This document shows, one piece after another, positions 17,598 through 26,887 of a DNA stretch of 38,252 nt. The notes under the pieces are model-generated. The model saw nothing but the letters and a program-made list of their open reading frames with translations. It ran no database searches and had not been told where the DNA came from. Location: the IMG/VR virus record IMGVR_UViG_3300033146_001478, positions 1 through 38,252 of that record. One strand, 5' to 3'. Within the stretch, counting starts at the first letter, position 1, and the number at the start of each line of letters is the position of its first letter. Made by a program: the position numbers and the translations under genes. The stretch is from a virus.

Positions 17598-19304
17598 ATG
17601 ACGATTGTAGCAGCGGATTGGAGCGTAACACACGCAACAGGTAATATAAGATATGAGGGGGACGCACACGGGGGGACAAGCCCTAGTTATGCAACTGTAT
17701 TAGAGTTTCATAGATGGTTGCAAGATTTAGCAGATGACCCTGTTTATTCAGGCGATGATGAGATTGATATAACCTCTGAACTACCATCAGATAAGAAGTT
17801 TGATACGATTATTCAGCTTTTAGGAGATTACAATATTGACGATGATTCATCACAACACTTATACGGTGGTTCTATTATCCAAGATGATGGCGATACCATA
17901 TATGACGGTATTATTAACTATGGCAACGCATCGGTACAGATACAGCTTATCCAAGATGGCGCAGTTCTATCTGATGATTGGTGGAATCAAGGGGGGACAG
18001 GATTAAATGCAGATGCTTCTTTAGGAGCTTCACACCAGTTTATGATTAAAGTTAGAACAGGTGGAGCTGATATAGACGGTAGACGATTAATTGGTACAGC
18101 TAGAAGATTCGGATATACATTTTCAGAGTTTAAGATTGGAGCGGGTACGGGTCGTGGAGTAAACACTTTAGCTATCTCGGATTCAATTGACTTAAACAAC
18201 ACTACAGCCGAGGGAACAGTTTCAGGCTGGACGGGTATTGTTAATAATTCAGAGGGTTATATTGGGATAGATGTTAATAACGATGGTTCAGATGAATATT
18301 ACTATTCAGAATGGGACAAAGACTCTTATTCGATTAACCAATTCTATGAACGTATTAAGTGGCTTATCAGAGATGGCTCAAGCTCAAATATCTATGGTCT
18401 TAACGGCGAGTTGTTTAGAGGTATAACTCACGAGGTAGAAATATCAAGTCCATCAGGTACATTTGTAGAGCCAGAGAGTTTGTCTTGGGGTTCAGGAGCT
18501 ACAGCAGGCACAGGACAACTATTAGCTATAGATTCTACAACAGCAGGTACTAAACTTTGGATGCAGATACTAACAGGTGTCGCACCAAACGCTAATACTA
18601 TAACTGGTAACGGTGGAGCAACAGCTACAGCAGGAACGGTTACAGAACGACCTATCTCAACGCCTATGTGTGGTAACTCTACAGGGTCAGCTATTGTTGG
18701 TTCTTATGGATTTGGCATAGAGAAAGCTGATTTAACAGCAAGCGATAAGGTTATTGACTTAGATAACAACACAATCAATCCGCCAAACTTAGCTACCTAT
18801 ACGGTAAGTGGTTTAATAAGTGGCGAAGATAGAGTTTTAGTTGCTCCGTGGGACGGTTCAAGTACAGATGCCGAGGGTAACCCTGCTATTGAAAAAGACC
18901 AGTTGAGCTTAGACACTACCTTAAGTGGTGGTTCTGTAACTTCGGTTGTAGTAACAACAGCTATACCGAGTGATACTCCAGAAACAGGGATTATTAGGGT
19001 AGTAACAGACGCAGGAATTGATAAGCTATTAGAATATACATCGTGGACAGGTTCAACATTCACAGTTACTAGCTCAAGCTTTAGTAGTGATAACGCTACA
19101 GCAGGAAACAATGTATATATATCTTATATAGACGAGCTAGCTTCTGGTTCAACAGCTTCTTTCCAGAGTATTTATAGTTCTGATAGAGATTTAGTAGTTA
19201 TTGTTAGAGATGGTGGCGGTACACCAATCAAGCAGTTTATTACATCAGGTGTATTGTCTTCATCAGGCGGTAGTGTATCAATTATTAGGACAAGTGATGC
19301 TTAG
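17598..19304 (+). CDS. Tail structural / fibre protein, beta-rich
   Basis: This 568-residue protein has a strong SD (GAGAGGGG). It is dominated by Ser/Thr/Gly/Asp-rich beta strands and starts MTIVAADWSVTH, a style of opening seen in large phage tail proteins. There are no membrane segments, signal or catalytic motifs. It sits in the fibre cassette and is likely a structural part of a fibre or spike; no enzymatic role is claimed. Confidence 0.75.
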   Translation: MTIVAADWSVTHATGNIRYEGDAHGGTSPSYATVLEFHRWLQDLADDPVYSGDDEIDITSELPSDKKFDTIIQLLGDYNIDDDSSQHLYGGSIIQDDGDTIYDGIINYGNASVQIQLIQDGAVLSDDWWNQGGTGLNADASLGASHQFMIKVRTGGADIDGRRLIGTARRFGYTFSEFKIGAGTGRGVNTLAISDSIDLNNTTAEGTVSGWTGIVNNSEGYIGIDVNNDGSDEYYYSEWDKDSYSINQFYERIKWLIRDGSSSNIYGLNGELFRGITHEVEISSPSGTFVEPESLSWGSGATAGTGQLLAIDSTTAGTKLWMQILTGVAPNANTITGNGGATATAGTVTERPISTPMCGNSTGSAIVGSYGFGIEKADLTASDKVIDLDNNTINPPNLATYTVSGLISGEDRVLVAPWDGSSTDAEGNPAIEKDQLSLDTTLSGGSVTSVVVTTAIPSDTPETGIIRVVTDAGIDKLLEYTSWTGSTFTVTSSSFSSDNATAGNNVYISYIDELASGSTASFQSIYSSDRDLVVIVRDGGGTPIKQFITSGVLSSSGGSVSIIRTSDA

Positions 19305-19478
19305 ATGATAGTTAATAACCACTACAACGAAGAGGTAGAAATAGATACCATAAAGAGGGTTAAAACTCTTGACGGCTATAATATCAAAGTACATACCTCG
19401 ACAGGTGCTTCCGAGTATTGGGATTATAACGATTTTATGGAATATAACTCTGATTGGGAGTGGAATGATGGCGAATAA
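19305..19478 (+). CDS. Small acidic protein between fibre genes
   Basis: This 57-residue ORF starts at the ATG right after the stop of the previous gene and overlaps the next by 11 bases. It is rich in Tyr, Trp, Asp and Glu (YWDYNDFMEYNSDWEWNDGE at the end). Tight packing in the operon and the SD for the next gene inside it support expression. The function is unknown; a fibre chaperone or connector is possible. Confidence 0.6.
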   Translation: MIVNNHYNEEVEIDTIKRVKTLDGYNIKVHTSTGASEYWDYNDFMEYNSDWEWNDGE

Positions 19479-22188
19479 AACTATAACATCTGATACAGAT
19501 ATGGAGAGCTTAATTGCTACAGGTCTTAACTCTGGTGAAAATATAACAATCAATTCAGGTGCGGTATTAACCTGTACAGAAACGCCTAGCGTTTTAATTG
19601 GTGCGGTAACAATCAATCAAGGTGAGCTACTTATCGATGGTACAAATATATCTTCTGATAATGTTATTAATTTCGTTGGTGAGGGTGGTTTAATTGATGG
19701 CTCTAATGACCAAGCAATAACGGTAAATGGTCAGGGGAAGCTAACTATTACAGGTGATTGGTTTAACATTGGTATGACAGACGGAACAAATAGCCAAGTA
19801 ATAGATTTATCAACTGCAACAGGGTCTGCGTATTGGAAAAAAGATGGTGCTGATTTTTGTGTCGATGTTATCCCAATGATACAAATTGAAACAGGTCGTA
19901 GAATTGATTATGACAACGCTACAGGGACAACTCCAAGCGTAGGGGACTGGATTTATTTAACATCAGATAGAACGGTAATGGGCAAAGTGAAGTCAGTTGG
20001 CACAGGTTATTTAGTAGTATGGTTACTAACAGGTTCGCTATCAGATAATGACGCTATCCAATGCAGGAAAGTTGTTGATAATAAAGGGGCAGACCTACAA
20101 GTATCTTGGACTGCAAATGTAAATAATGCTAGTGGTGATATCAAAGAGTCTGGTGTTTATACAGAGTTTGGTAATGCTAGAAGTAACGGCAATAATTATA
20201 TAACAGGGTTTGGTAACGGTTATGGCGGATTGGTATTTCATCACGCTTTTCAATCAACAGATTTAACACTTGGTGGGAGTACTGGTGGATTTAAAGCTCC
20301 ATCGGGTTGCAACATAAGAATACCAAACGTGATAGTAAATACTTCAAGTTTGGTAGATGAGGGTTCAGGTACTCCTTACGCAAATGGGGAAGCTTTTGGA
20401 TGTGCGACTAATATAAATGAATCAGAATGGTATCAGATAGAATGTAGTGCTGGTGGTGAAATTGATATGTCTATTTGTAACTGGGGAAATGCTTATAGTC
20501 AAGATGCTCAAGCAAGTAAATACGATGTTGAGTATAGTGGCTTTGTTATGAATACAGGTAGTAATATTGCAGGAAGTAAAACACATTTTACACACGTAGT
20601 AACTTGTCAATCAACAGAACTGAACGCAACTCCAGGAGTTCAACCCCTCGGAGGTATTCAGGATTGTGTTAATGGAGTAGAGGTTAGTTTTTGTATGTTA
20701 GTTGCTCCAAGATGTGCAAGAACTCCTATCGGGGGTTATACGAGCATTGGTATAGATATTGATAATTGTATTTATACTGGAGCAGGACAGGGAGCAAATC
20801 AATCAACTAACAGCAACAATGGTTATCAGTTTACAACTATTGACGGTGGAAGTATGACTAATTGTATGTACTTTGGAAATGACAATGCCGAACAAGATTA
20901 TGCGTTATCCATAGCAACAAGTCCGAACATTACAATAGAGAATATACAAATTAGCACGACACAAGATTATTCAGAACAAACACAAGAAAAGGATTGTATT
21001 AGAATAAACAACTCGTCGGATTTGGTCTTAAAGGGTGTTGAATTTATTGGCGAAGGAACACCGGGGAATAACGTAATTACGGTTATAGACCAATCAGGGT
21101 TAAAAATCAGAGCGATTGGTATGATAGACGACAAAGTTGATTTGGGTGTTGATGGTGAATTAGCAGTCAGTTTATCAGGATTAGGTGATAGAATTGATAT
21201 AGCAAGATGTTGGTTCGATAAAAGCTCCACAGTAACAGAAGAATTTATAACTGTTCTAACAACGTATAAAAGTGTATTAGTACAGAATTGTAGCAACAAA
21301 TATTTAGCAGAAGTCCAGCCATCAGGTGGTGCGAACACAAGATTTAAGGGATTACACGGTGGAGCAGGTAAACCGGGAGGTAGTACGGGCTGGGAAGATG
21401 CTTATGTTGGTTCTTACGGAAATCAATTCCACGATGGTTTCCAAAGTGATACCGAGGGGACGATAGCTTGTTTAATGATAACACCGTCAGCAATTGCAGA
21501 CCAAACAACTATAGTTGCAGGTAATCCGTTGTTCTTTAAAGACGGTGATTTAAATATGGCTAATGGTGATATAATCGAGTTCACACAAGACTACTTTGCT
21601 TTGGGACATACTGGGTTTTCAGGGAAATATTCTGCTACAACTGGAACAAGTGGTTGGTTTGCTAATGAGTGGAGTAATGTAACATTAGAATTTCAGTATG
21701 ATGTTGGAAGTGGTTGGAATGGCACTTGGCTAAACACAAGAACTCCTGCTAATTTAACAGGGATAATAATAAATCCTAGTGTTGGCGTTAAACTTAAACA
21801 TAGATTTACTGCAACAGGTAATCAGAATGATATGAGTATGTTGCTTATCGACACTACTACCACTCTTACCGCACAAAAAGATAACTTCTACCCTATTGAC
21901 CAAGACACAATAACAGTACAGGTTAAATGTACTACAGCAGACGGAACGCCTATCTCTGGAGCTCGGGTGTATCTAACCAAAGATGTAGGGGGAGATGTTA
22001 TATTAAACGGCACAACTAACGCAAGCGGGATTATTGAAGATACAGAATATATTTATACAGCAGATGAAGCGGTTTCTGGTTGGGGTAGGAAAAGTACATC
22101 AGCCCCATTTTATAAACAAGGCAACGTATCGGGAACTATAGTTAGTACAGGGCTACTAATGACAGCGGTTATGGTTTCAGATGCCTAG
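19468..22188 (+). CDS. Tail spike-like protein, predicted beta-helix with C-terminal Ig/CarboxypepD-reg-like domain
   Basis: The ATG at 19468 is chosen because GGGAG lies 7 bases before it; the protein is then 907 residues. The N-terminal region (NSGENITINSGAVLTCTE, GAVTINQGELLIDGTNIS) and the central part show short repeated strands typical of a right-handed beta-helix. The last 100 residues contain an Ig-like carboxypeptidase-regulatory pattern (VQVKCTTADGTPISGARVYL, then LNGTTNASGI). It may bind or degrade surface polysaccharide, but no catalytic pair can be assigned by eye. Confidence 0.72.
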   Translation: MANKTITSDTDMESLIATGLNSGENITINSGAVLTCTETPSVLIGAVTINQGELLIDGTNISSDNVINFVGEGGLIDGSNDQAITVNGQGKLTITGDWFNIGMTDGTNSQVIDLSTATGSAYWKKDGADFCVDVIPMIQIETGRRIDYDNATGTTPSVGDWIYLTSDRTVMGKVKSVGTGYLVVWLLTGSLSDNDAIQCRKVVDNKGADLQVSWTANVNNASGDIKESGVYTEFGNARSNGNNYITGFGNGYGGLVFHHAFQSTDLTLGGSTGGFKAPSGCNIRIPNVIVNTSSLVDEGSGTPYANGEAFGCATNINESEWYQIECSAGGEIDMSICNWGNAYSQDAQASKYDVEYSGFVMNTGSNIAGSKTHFTHVVTCQSTELNATPGVQPLGGIQDCVNGVEVSFCMLVAPRCARTPIGGYTSIGIDIDNCIYTGAGQGANQSTNSNNGYQFTTIDGGSMTNCMYFGNDNAEQDYALSIATSPNITIENIQISTTQDYSEQTQEKDCIRINNSSDLVLKGVEFIGEGTPGNNVITVIDQSGLKIRAIGMIDDKVDLGVDGELAVSLSGLGDRIDIARCWFDKSSTVTEEFITVLTTYKSVLVQNCSNKYLAEVQPSGGANTRFKGLHGGAGKPGGSTGWEDAYVGSYGNQFHDGFQSDTEGTIACLMITPSAIADQTTIVAGNPLFFKDGDLNMANGDIIEFTQDYFALGHTGFSGKYSATTGTSGWFANEWSNVTLEFQYDVGSGWNGTWLNTRTPANLTGIIINPSVGVKLKHRFTATGNQNDMSMLLIDTTTTLTAQKDNFYPIDQDTITVQVKCTTADGTPISGARVYLTKDVGGDVILNGTTNASGIIEDTEYIYTADEAVSGWGRKSTSAPFYKQGNVSGTIVSTGLLMTAVMVSDA

Positions 22189-22345
22189 TGTTAATGAGAG
22201 AAACATATTAGCGATTAAACAACACAGCGAGGAAACTAGAAAGATGGTAAGAGTAGTTGAAGAAAAGAATAAACAGATAGATAATTTAAGTAATAAGATT
22301 GAGGCATTAAGCAAACAGGTAGAAACATTGTTTAGGAGATTATAA
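22181..22345 (+). CDS. Small coiled-coil protein
   Basis: This 54-residue ORF overlaps the end of the spike gene by 8 bases. After a short head, the heptad-like sequence (RKMVRVVEEKNKQIDNLSNKIEALSKQVETL) predicts one coiled coil ending in FRRL. The AGGAG at its end serves as the SD for the next gene. It is probably a small trimerising or structural accessory of the fibre complex. Confidence 0.65.
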   Translation: MPSVNERNILAIKQHSEETRKMVRVVEEKNKQIDNLSNKIEALSKQVETLFRRL

Positions 22346-22346
22346 A

Positions 22347-22808
22347 TTGGTTATATCAATAGATTGGGCGACTAAAGTTATATATGTACCAAAATCATAC
22401 TTAACGTTTGTATCTGGTACTTTGTATGAGCTTGATACTAACCAGTTCAGGCTTGATATGAGAGATTTAGAGGACGATGTTGAGGGGATGGCAAACCTAA
22501 GAACACATAAACATAATACTGCTGTAACCGTTGCAGGGACTACCTTTGCAAGAACCATTGAAATAATAAACGGCTATTCGATAACCTTTGAAGATGGCGC
22601 TTATTCTGTTAGGCTAGTGGGTAGCAATAATAACTTTTTTGATATAGATAATGGGATATTAAATTACAATGGGGTACAGGTAATTCCTACAAACTCGGCA
22701 GGGCTAATTGTAACAAGTGGCAGTGGTTCTGGTGGGTTAACTACAGAAGAACACGACCAGTTAATGGATACGGTAGCAACCAAGCCAGACGTATACGGAT
22801 TATATTAG
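22347..22808 (+). CDS. Tail structural protein, TTG start
   Basis: This 153-residue protein starts at TTG with AGGAG 8 bases upstream and no better start. It begins VISIDWATKVIYVPKSYL, followed by FRLDMRDLEDDVEGMANLRTH, a signature I recognise from many phage tail structural proteins of unknown exact role. A beta-rich centre and a Gly/Ser linker (VTSGSGSGGLTTEEHDQL) precede the C-terminus. It likely forms part of the distal fibre or adhesin complex. Confidence 0.75.
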   Translation: MVISIDWATKVIYVPKSYLTFVSGTLYELDTNQFRLDMRDLEDDVEGMANLRTHKHNTAVTVAGTTFARTIEIINGYSITFEDGAYSVRLVGSNNNFFDIDNGILNYNGVQVIPTNSAGLIVTSGSGSGGLTTEEHDQLMDTVATKPDVYGLY

Positions 22809-22816
22809 GAGATAAC

Positions 22817-23164
22817 ATGAGCCAACGTAAAGTAAGAGAACCAGATTTAGAACAAGACTTTTCAGATAGTCTTGCGCGGGTAGATAATGTTTTGGAATTA
22901 GATAATACATCAGCGTTCACTCCTGATGCAGATTATGAGCCAGCAACAAAGAAATACGTTGATGATAATCTATTTACTTCTCCGCTAACAACTAAGGGAG
23001 ATGTGTTTACATACGATACTGACGACGCTAGATTAGCAGTTGGAGCTAACAACCAAGTATTGACAGCAGACAGTTCAGAAGCAACAGGGCTAAAATGGGC
23101 AGACCCATCAGGTGGTGGCGGAGATACAGGTTATCAAGATATAATGATGTTAATGGGAGGATGA
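22817..23164 (+). CDS. Short tail fibre protein
   Basis: This 115-residue protein carries the fibre motif SPLTTKGDVFTYDTDDARLA followed by VGANNQVLTADSSEATGLKW (about residues 55-95), widely repeated in phage tail fibres. An N-terminal ATKKYVDDNL is another common fibre element. A Gly-rich stretch and a hydrophobic tail (DIMMLMGG) end it. It probably trimerises as a short rod segment. Confidence 0.75.
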   Translation: MSQRKVREPDLEQDFSDSLARVDNVLELDNTSAFTPDADYEPATKKYVDDNLFTSPLTTKGDVFTYDTDDARLAVGANNQVLTADSSEATGLKWADPSGGGGDTGYQDIMMLMGG

Positions 23165-23165
23165 A

Positions 23166-23498
23166 ATGGCAAACGTATATAAAAGATTAGGGGCAACAAC
23201 AGTTACAGCAGATACAGATACAGCTTTGTATACTGTACCAGCTTCAACTTCGGCAGTTGTTTCAAGCCTAGTGGTTTGTAACAGAGGAGCAAGTTCAGCA
23301 ACATTCAGAGTGGCTCATGTAGATGGTGCTATCGGTGTAATAGCTAATGAAGATTATATTTTTTATGATGTATCAATACCAGCTAATGACACATTTGTAG
23401 CTACTATAGGGGCTACGATGGCTACAACACAAACGCTGTTAGTCAGAAGTGATAGTGCAGATGTGAATTTTATAGCTTGGGGAAGTGAAGTTTCATGA
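23166..23498 (+). CDS. Small beta-sandwich tail protein
   Basis: This 110-residue protein (SD GGGAGG) is made of short strands: TDTALYTVPASTSAVVSSLVVCN, then ATFRVAHVDG, and a final NFIAWGSEVS. This pattern occurs in small phage tail proteins next to fibres. It is ATGA-coupled to the next gene, suggesting stoichiometric production with the lectin-like adhesin. Confidence 0.72.
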   Translation: MANVYKRLGATTVTADTDTALYTVPASTSAVVSSLVVCNRGASSATFRVAHVDGAIGVIANEDYIFYDVSIPANDTFVATIGATMATTQTLLVRSDSADVNFIAWGSEVS

Positions 23499-24718
23499 GT
23501 ATGGATTTTGCAAGACAAGAAGGGATAACGGTTTTCTCTTTTGAGAATATGTGCAAGATGTATTCAGGTATTGTAACTGTTACAGCAGGTGGTGGCGATG
23601 TAACTATTGACCTACCCTTTGATTGGACAGGTGGTCATGTAACAACGGTTACTGAGTATAATTCTACATTGTGGGCAGCAGGGCAAAGATTTTCTTCCTA
23701 TGATGCAGTAACAAACGCAACATATACAGGGGCACAGAGTATTTATACATATAATGGGGATGCAGTTGGTGTTGTTTCAAAGACTGCAAATTCTGAGGGG
23801 GTGGTAAAATCAGCAACAACCACATCATTTACTATTAATGACAATGGTACTACTTGCTATGTTAAATACTTTGTATATGCACCATACAGCAAGACAATAA
23901 CAGCAGGCAACAGAGATATAGTATCAACATCAGGAACGGTAGCACCAACAAGTACACCTGATTATGTAGGACAACAATATGTAAATACAACAGATGGCTC
24001 AATATATGTAGCAGTAGGTACTAATGGAAGTTATAATTGGGGGTTGGTAGGTAAAGGAGCGACAACAGTTTTTGATGTAGATACAGTCAGCAATATGTTT
24101 GCTTGGTGGGATGCTAGTGAAAATATAACTTATGATAGTGGAAATATAGTTACAACTTGGGTCGATAAGGTGAATGGCTGGAGTTTAACTAAAGAAGGCT
24201 CTCCTGAGTATGTAAGTTCATGGAAGAACAGTAAACCTGCCGTCTATTTTGACGGTGTCGATGATGACCTATACTTAGACCATACAGAAACAGGCACTTC
24301 TTGGACAGTATTTCTGGTCGCTTCCGTTGATGACACCTACACAGATATCAAGGTGCTTTCTTATAATGCTTCGCAAACCGAGATAGGGGTGAGTCGGAAT
24401 CCATCTCAGTTTTTCATGGGAGAGTCAACAAATACTCCGCTAGGAACATATACTGTGGGCAACCCATACCTGCTTACTGAAAGGGCAACAGGTTCAGCTG
24501 GTACACTTTATGGCTCAGTTAATGGTGGGGCTGACGTGAGTATACAAACATCATATACAGAAGCAGTAGATGCTACAATCCTGGGTGGCTACTGGGGAAC
24601 ACACGCACATAACATAAAATGCCATATAGCAGAACATATAATCTACAATGCATCATTATCAGCAGAAAACATAGCAATAGTAAAAGCATATCTAAACAAC
24701 AAATACGCTATCTATTAA
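23495..24718 (+). CDS. Receptor-binding adhesin 1 with LamG/concanavalin-like domain
   Basis: This 407-residue protein has a unique N-terminal part (about 1-135), a short fibre-type element (PTSTPDYVGQQYVNTTDGSIY, about 150-185) and a C-terminal lectin/glucanase-like sandwich (about 195-407) beginning VSNMFAWWDASENITYDSG. The sandwich ends AEHIIYNASLSAENIAIVKAYL, the typical last strand and helix of this LamG-like fold. The domain is duplicated in the next gene. It likely binds a cell-surface glycan. Confidence 0.75.
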   Translation: MSMDFARQEGITVFSFENMCKMYSGIVTVTAGGGDVTIDLPFDWTGGHVTTVTEYNSTLWAAGQRFSSYDAVTNATYTGAQSIYTYNGDAVGVVSKTANSEGVVKSATTTSFTINDNGTTCYVKYFVYAPYSKTITAGNRDIVSTSGTVAPTSTPDYVGQQYVNTTDGSIYVAVGTNGSYNWGLVGKGATTVFDVDTVSNMFAWWDASENITYDSGNIVTTWVDKVNGWSLTKEGSPEYVSSWKNSKPAVYFDGVDDDLYLDHTETGTSWTVFLVASVDDTYTDIKVLSYNASQTEIGVSRNPSQFFMGESTNTPLGTYTVGNPYLLTERATGSAGTLYGSVNGGADVSIQTSYTEAVDATILGGYWGTHAHNIKCHIAEHIIYNASLSAENIAIVKAYLNNKYAIY

Positions 24719-24729
24719 GGAGTAATTAA

Positions 24730-25548
24730 ATGGCAATGGGATTTACAAACGATTTTAAAAACATAGCCAGAAGTGGCTCTGGTATACCAACAATGACACC
24801 AACCTATATTGGTCAGGTGTATGTTGATAACGATACTTTAAACATATACACAGCAACAGCAACTAACGGAGCATATAACTGGGCTTTTACAGGTAAAGGT
24901 GCAAGCTCCTCTTTTGATGTAGACACAGTTAGTAACATGTTTGCTTGGTGGGATGCTAGTGAAAATATAACTTATGATAGTGGGAATATAGTCACAACTT
25001 GGGTTGACAAGGTGAACGGGTGGGGGCTAACTGTCCATAATTCCCCTGAGTACGTTGCAGCGTGGGAGAATGGCAAGCCAGCAGTTAAAATCATTCCAGA
25101 CAATAACTTTTATTTAGACCATGCCGATACGGGAACAGCAAACACTTCTTTTAGTGTTATCTCCATTGATGACACTTACACTGGGGATAAATGCGTGGTA
25201 TATGGGGCTGCTTATGTCAAAGTGGGGGTTGATGGAAATCCCTCTCAATTCTATATTGACCACCCCTCATATACAAAACTCGGAACATACACAACTGGAA
25301 GTATCTATCTGATAGTCAATCAGAACACTGGAAGCGACAGGTACGCACAGTTAAATGATGATGCAAAAGTTTTTATAGCCGCTGGCTCAGAAGCAGTAGA
25401 TGCTACAAAGATTGGTGGGACTTGGGGAACAGGTGCTTATGATGTTAAATGTCATATAGCAGAACATATAATTTACAATGCAAGCTTATCAGATGAAAAC
25501 ATAGCAATAGTTAAAGCATATTTAAACAACAAATATGCAATATATTAA
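24730..25548 (+). CDS. Receptor-binding adhesin 2, tandem paralogue of adhesin 1
   Basis: This 272-residue protein lacks the long N-terminal domain of its neighbour and begins with the short linker element (PTYIGQVYVDNDTLNIYT). It then carries the same LamG-like domain. The first about 40 and last about 30 residues of the domain are nearly identical to adhesin 1, even at DNA level, while the centre differs much more. This is a tandem duplication with divergence of the probable binding face. Confidence 0.75.
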   Translation: MAMGFTNDFKNIARSGSGIPTMTPTYIGQVYVDNDTLNIYTATATNGAYNWAFTGKGASSSFDVDTVSNMFAWWDASENITYDSGNIVTTWVDKVNGWGLTVHNSPEYVAAWENGKPAVKIIPDNNFYLDHADTGTANTSFSVISIDDTYTGDKCVVYGAAYVKVGVDGNPSQFYIDHPSYTKLGTYTTGSIYLIVNQNTGSDRYAQLNDDAKVFIAAGSEAVDATKIGGTWGTGAYDVKCHIAEHIIYNASLSDENIAIVKAYLNNKYAIY

Positions 25549-25565
25549 CAAGGGGGAAAGTAGAA

Positions 25566-25823
25566 GTGGTAACAAATGCAACGTGTGAAAATAGGGTAAA
25601 CAAAATACATGATGAGATAAATTTATTAAGAGAAACAACTAACGCTAACGCCATTATATTAGCAAGGGTAGATAAATCATTAAACGGTAACGGTAAGAAA
25701 GGATTAATAGAACAATACTCTGAGAACAAGTGGAAAACGTGGATAGCTATTATTATCATTGGTTCAGGTGGGGCTGGTTCAGGGGTAGCGTTCTTTAGAT
25801 TACTGAAAGGATTGATATTATGA
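25566..25823 (+). CDS. Small membrane protein, XhlA-like lysis accessory
   Basis: This 85-residue GTG-start gene (SD AAGGGGG) has an amphipathic coiled N-terminal part (NRVNKIHDEINLLRETTN), a conserved-looking ARVDKSLNGNGKKGLIEQY segment and one C-terminal membrane span (WIAIIIIGSGGAGSGVAFF). This layout matches small XhlA/haemolysin-like proteins found before holins. It is ATGA-coupled to the next membrane protein, supporting a lysis role. Confidence 0.7.
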   Translation: MVTNATCENRVNKIHDEINLLRETTNANAIILARVDKSLNGNGKKGLIEQYSENKWKTWIAIIIIGSGGAGSGVAFFRLLKGLIL

Positions 25824-25990
25824 AATTCTGGGGGAATATACTAGACCCGACAAAGAACAGAAAGGTTAAAGGATTGGTTTTAGCTACAACGCTTTTAGTG
25901 TTACAATACATAGACCAGAACGCATGGGTTATGGCATTTATGATATTTGTAGGTGGTAACGCTTACGACAAGTATCTTGCTAAGAAATAG
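25820..25990 (+). CDS. Putative holin
   Basis: This 56-residue protein overlaps the previous gene by ATGA. It has two short hydrophobic segments (GLVLATTLLVLQYI and AWVMAFMIFVGGNAY), a basic N-terminal part (PTKNRKVK) and a Lys-rich tail, as in class II holins, though very short. Position directly before a candidate endolysin supports the call. It would form the pore that times lysis. Confidence 0.6.
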   Translation: MKFWGNILDPTKNRKVKGLVLATTLLVLQYIDQNAWVMAFMIFVGGNAYDKYLAKK

Positions 25991-25999
25991 GAGAACACT

Positions 26000-26545
26000 A
26001 TGCTTCGTATTGAATATGTTATCTCTCATATTTATTCAGCACACCAGCTAAAGAGTGAGGCTTACGCACAGATGGCTTTAGATATGATGAAGTATGATTA
26101 CCCTAAAACAACAATCAAAAGACTACAGACCTTAAAAGCAGACTTATCACAAGGAATATGTTACCTAAACGGAGATAACGGAGAGGAATATTATGAGTAC
26201 CCTTGTTATTCAGGTGGATGGGGAAAAGGGCATTTACAAACAGGTGAATATGACTTATTTGCTATGAGTACTCCACGCCAGATAAAAGAACTCAAGAACC
26301 CTAAGCCTTATACTAAAAATAATTTTGGTTGGTTTGGGGCGTTAGAACCTAAGTTTAAAACAGAGAGGTCAGCTTTAGGCGTACATCCTGATGGTAATAT
26401 AGAGTTTTCTTCTGGGTGTATGGTTATGCCTTTTAAAAGTATTGATGAAAATATAAGGTTCTATAATGTTATAAGAGACTCTTTGGCACACATGAAGTCA
26501 ATCCCTTTAACCGTAAGGGTTATATATAATGACAGGCAGTCGTGA
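26000..26545 (+). CDS. Candidate endolysin, YkuD/L,D-transpeptidase-like
   Basis: This 181-residue protein directly follows the holin-like gene. Near the C-terminus, SALGVHPDGNIEFSSGCMVM contains His129 and Cys140 in an H-(x)8-S-S-G-C arrangement similar to the H...S/T-x-G-C active site of YkuD-type enzymes. The preceding NNFGWFGALEP segment also fits. No lysozyme E-D-T triad or amidase zinc site is seen. Its likely task is cleavage or modification of peptidoglycan stem-peptide links. The call is moderate because the motif is short. Confidence 0.5.
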   Translation: MLRIEYVISHIYSAHQLKSEAYAQMALDMMKYDYPKTTIKRLQTLKADLSQGICYLNGDNGEEYYEYPCYSGGWGKGHLQTGEYDLFAMSTPRQIKELKNPKPYTKNNFGWFGALEPKFKTERSALGVHPDGNIEFSSGCMVMPFKSIDENIRFYNVIRDSLAHMKSIPLTVRVIYNDRQS

Positions 26546-26718
26546 AAACGACAGTTGTGTTTTGCCAGTTTTGCGGTTGGGCTAGAGTGTATAACGAAAC
26601 ACCTACAATAGCAGATATATTAGAAGTAATGAATAAGAAATGCCCTGATTGTGGTAATTTCTTGTTTGTTAAAGGACAATTAAAACCAGAGGAAGTGTTA
26701 AATGAGGAAAGTACTTAA
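26542..26718 (+). CDS. Small zinc-ribbon protein
   Basis: This 58-residue ORF starts at a GTG overlapping the stop of the endolysin candidate. Two knuckles, CQFCG (about residues 8-12) and CPDCG (about 36-40), form a standard four-Cys zinc ribbon. It overlaps the next gene by 17 bases. Function is unknown; a regulatory or structural role is possible. The start lacks a strong SD and may depend on coupling. Confidence 0.55.
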   Translation: MKTTVVFCQFCGWARVYNETPTIADILEVMNKKCPDCGNFLFVKGQLKPEEVLNEEST

Positions 26719-26887
26719 CGAGATATTTGCTATTATAATAATGGTACTCGGTGTTGTAGCCCTTGCTATTACTGGCAGAAAGGAGAATGTAAGTGATATA
26801 CTCAAAAAAGCAAGTAAAGATATTAGCGGTATGTCTCCTATTGATAAAGCTAAGCTTGGGAACAAGCTATTTAAGCGAGGCAAATAA
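26702..26887 (+). CDS. Small N-anchored membrane protein (possible inner spanin)
   Basis: This 61-residue protein has an N-terminal membrane span (IFAIIIMVLGVVALAI, about residues 8-23) and a basic, helical cytoplasmic or periplasmic tail. SD AGAGGAAG is 6 bases upstream. Another ORF begins inside it in the +1 frame. The nested arrangement after an endolysin recalls Rz/Rz1 spanins, but the tail is short for an inner spanin. Confidence 0.6.
   Translation: MRKVLNEIFAIIIMVLGVVALAITGRKENVSDILKKASKDISGMSPIDKAKLGNKLFKRGK

Noticed and set aside
16788-25548. Diversity-generating retroelement acting on the duplicated adhesins
   Set aside because: No reverse transcriptase gene is present in the window and no template repeat with adenine-specific changes is visible.
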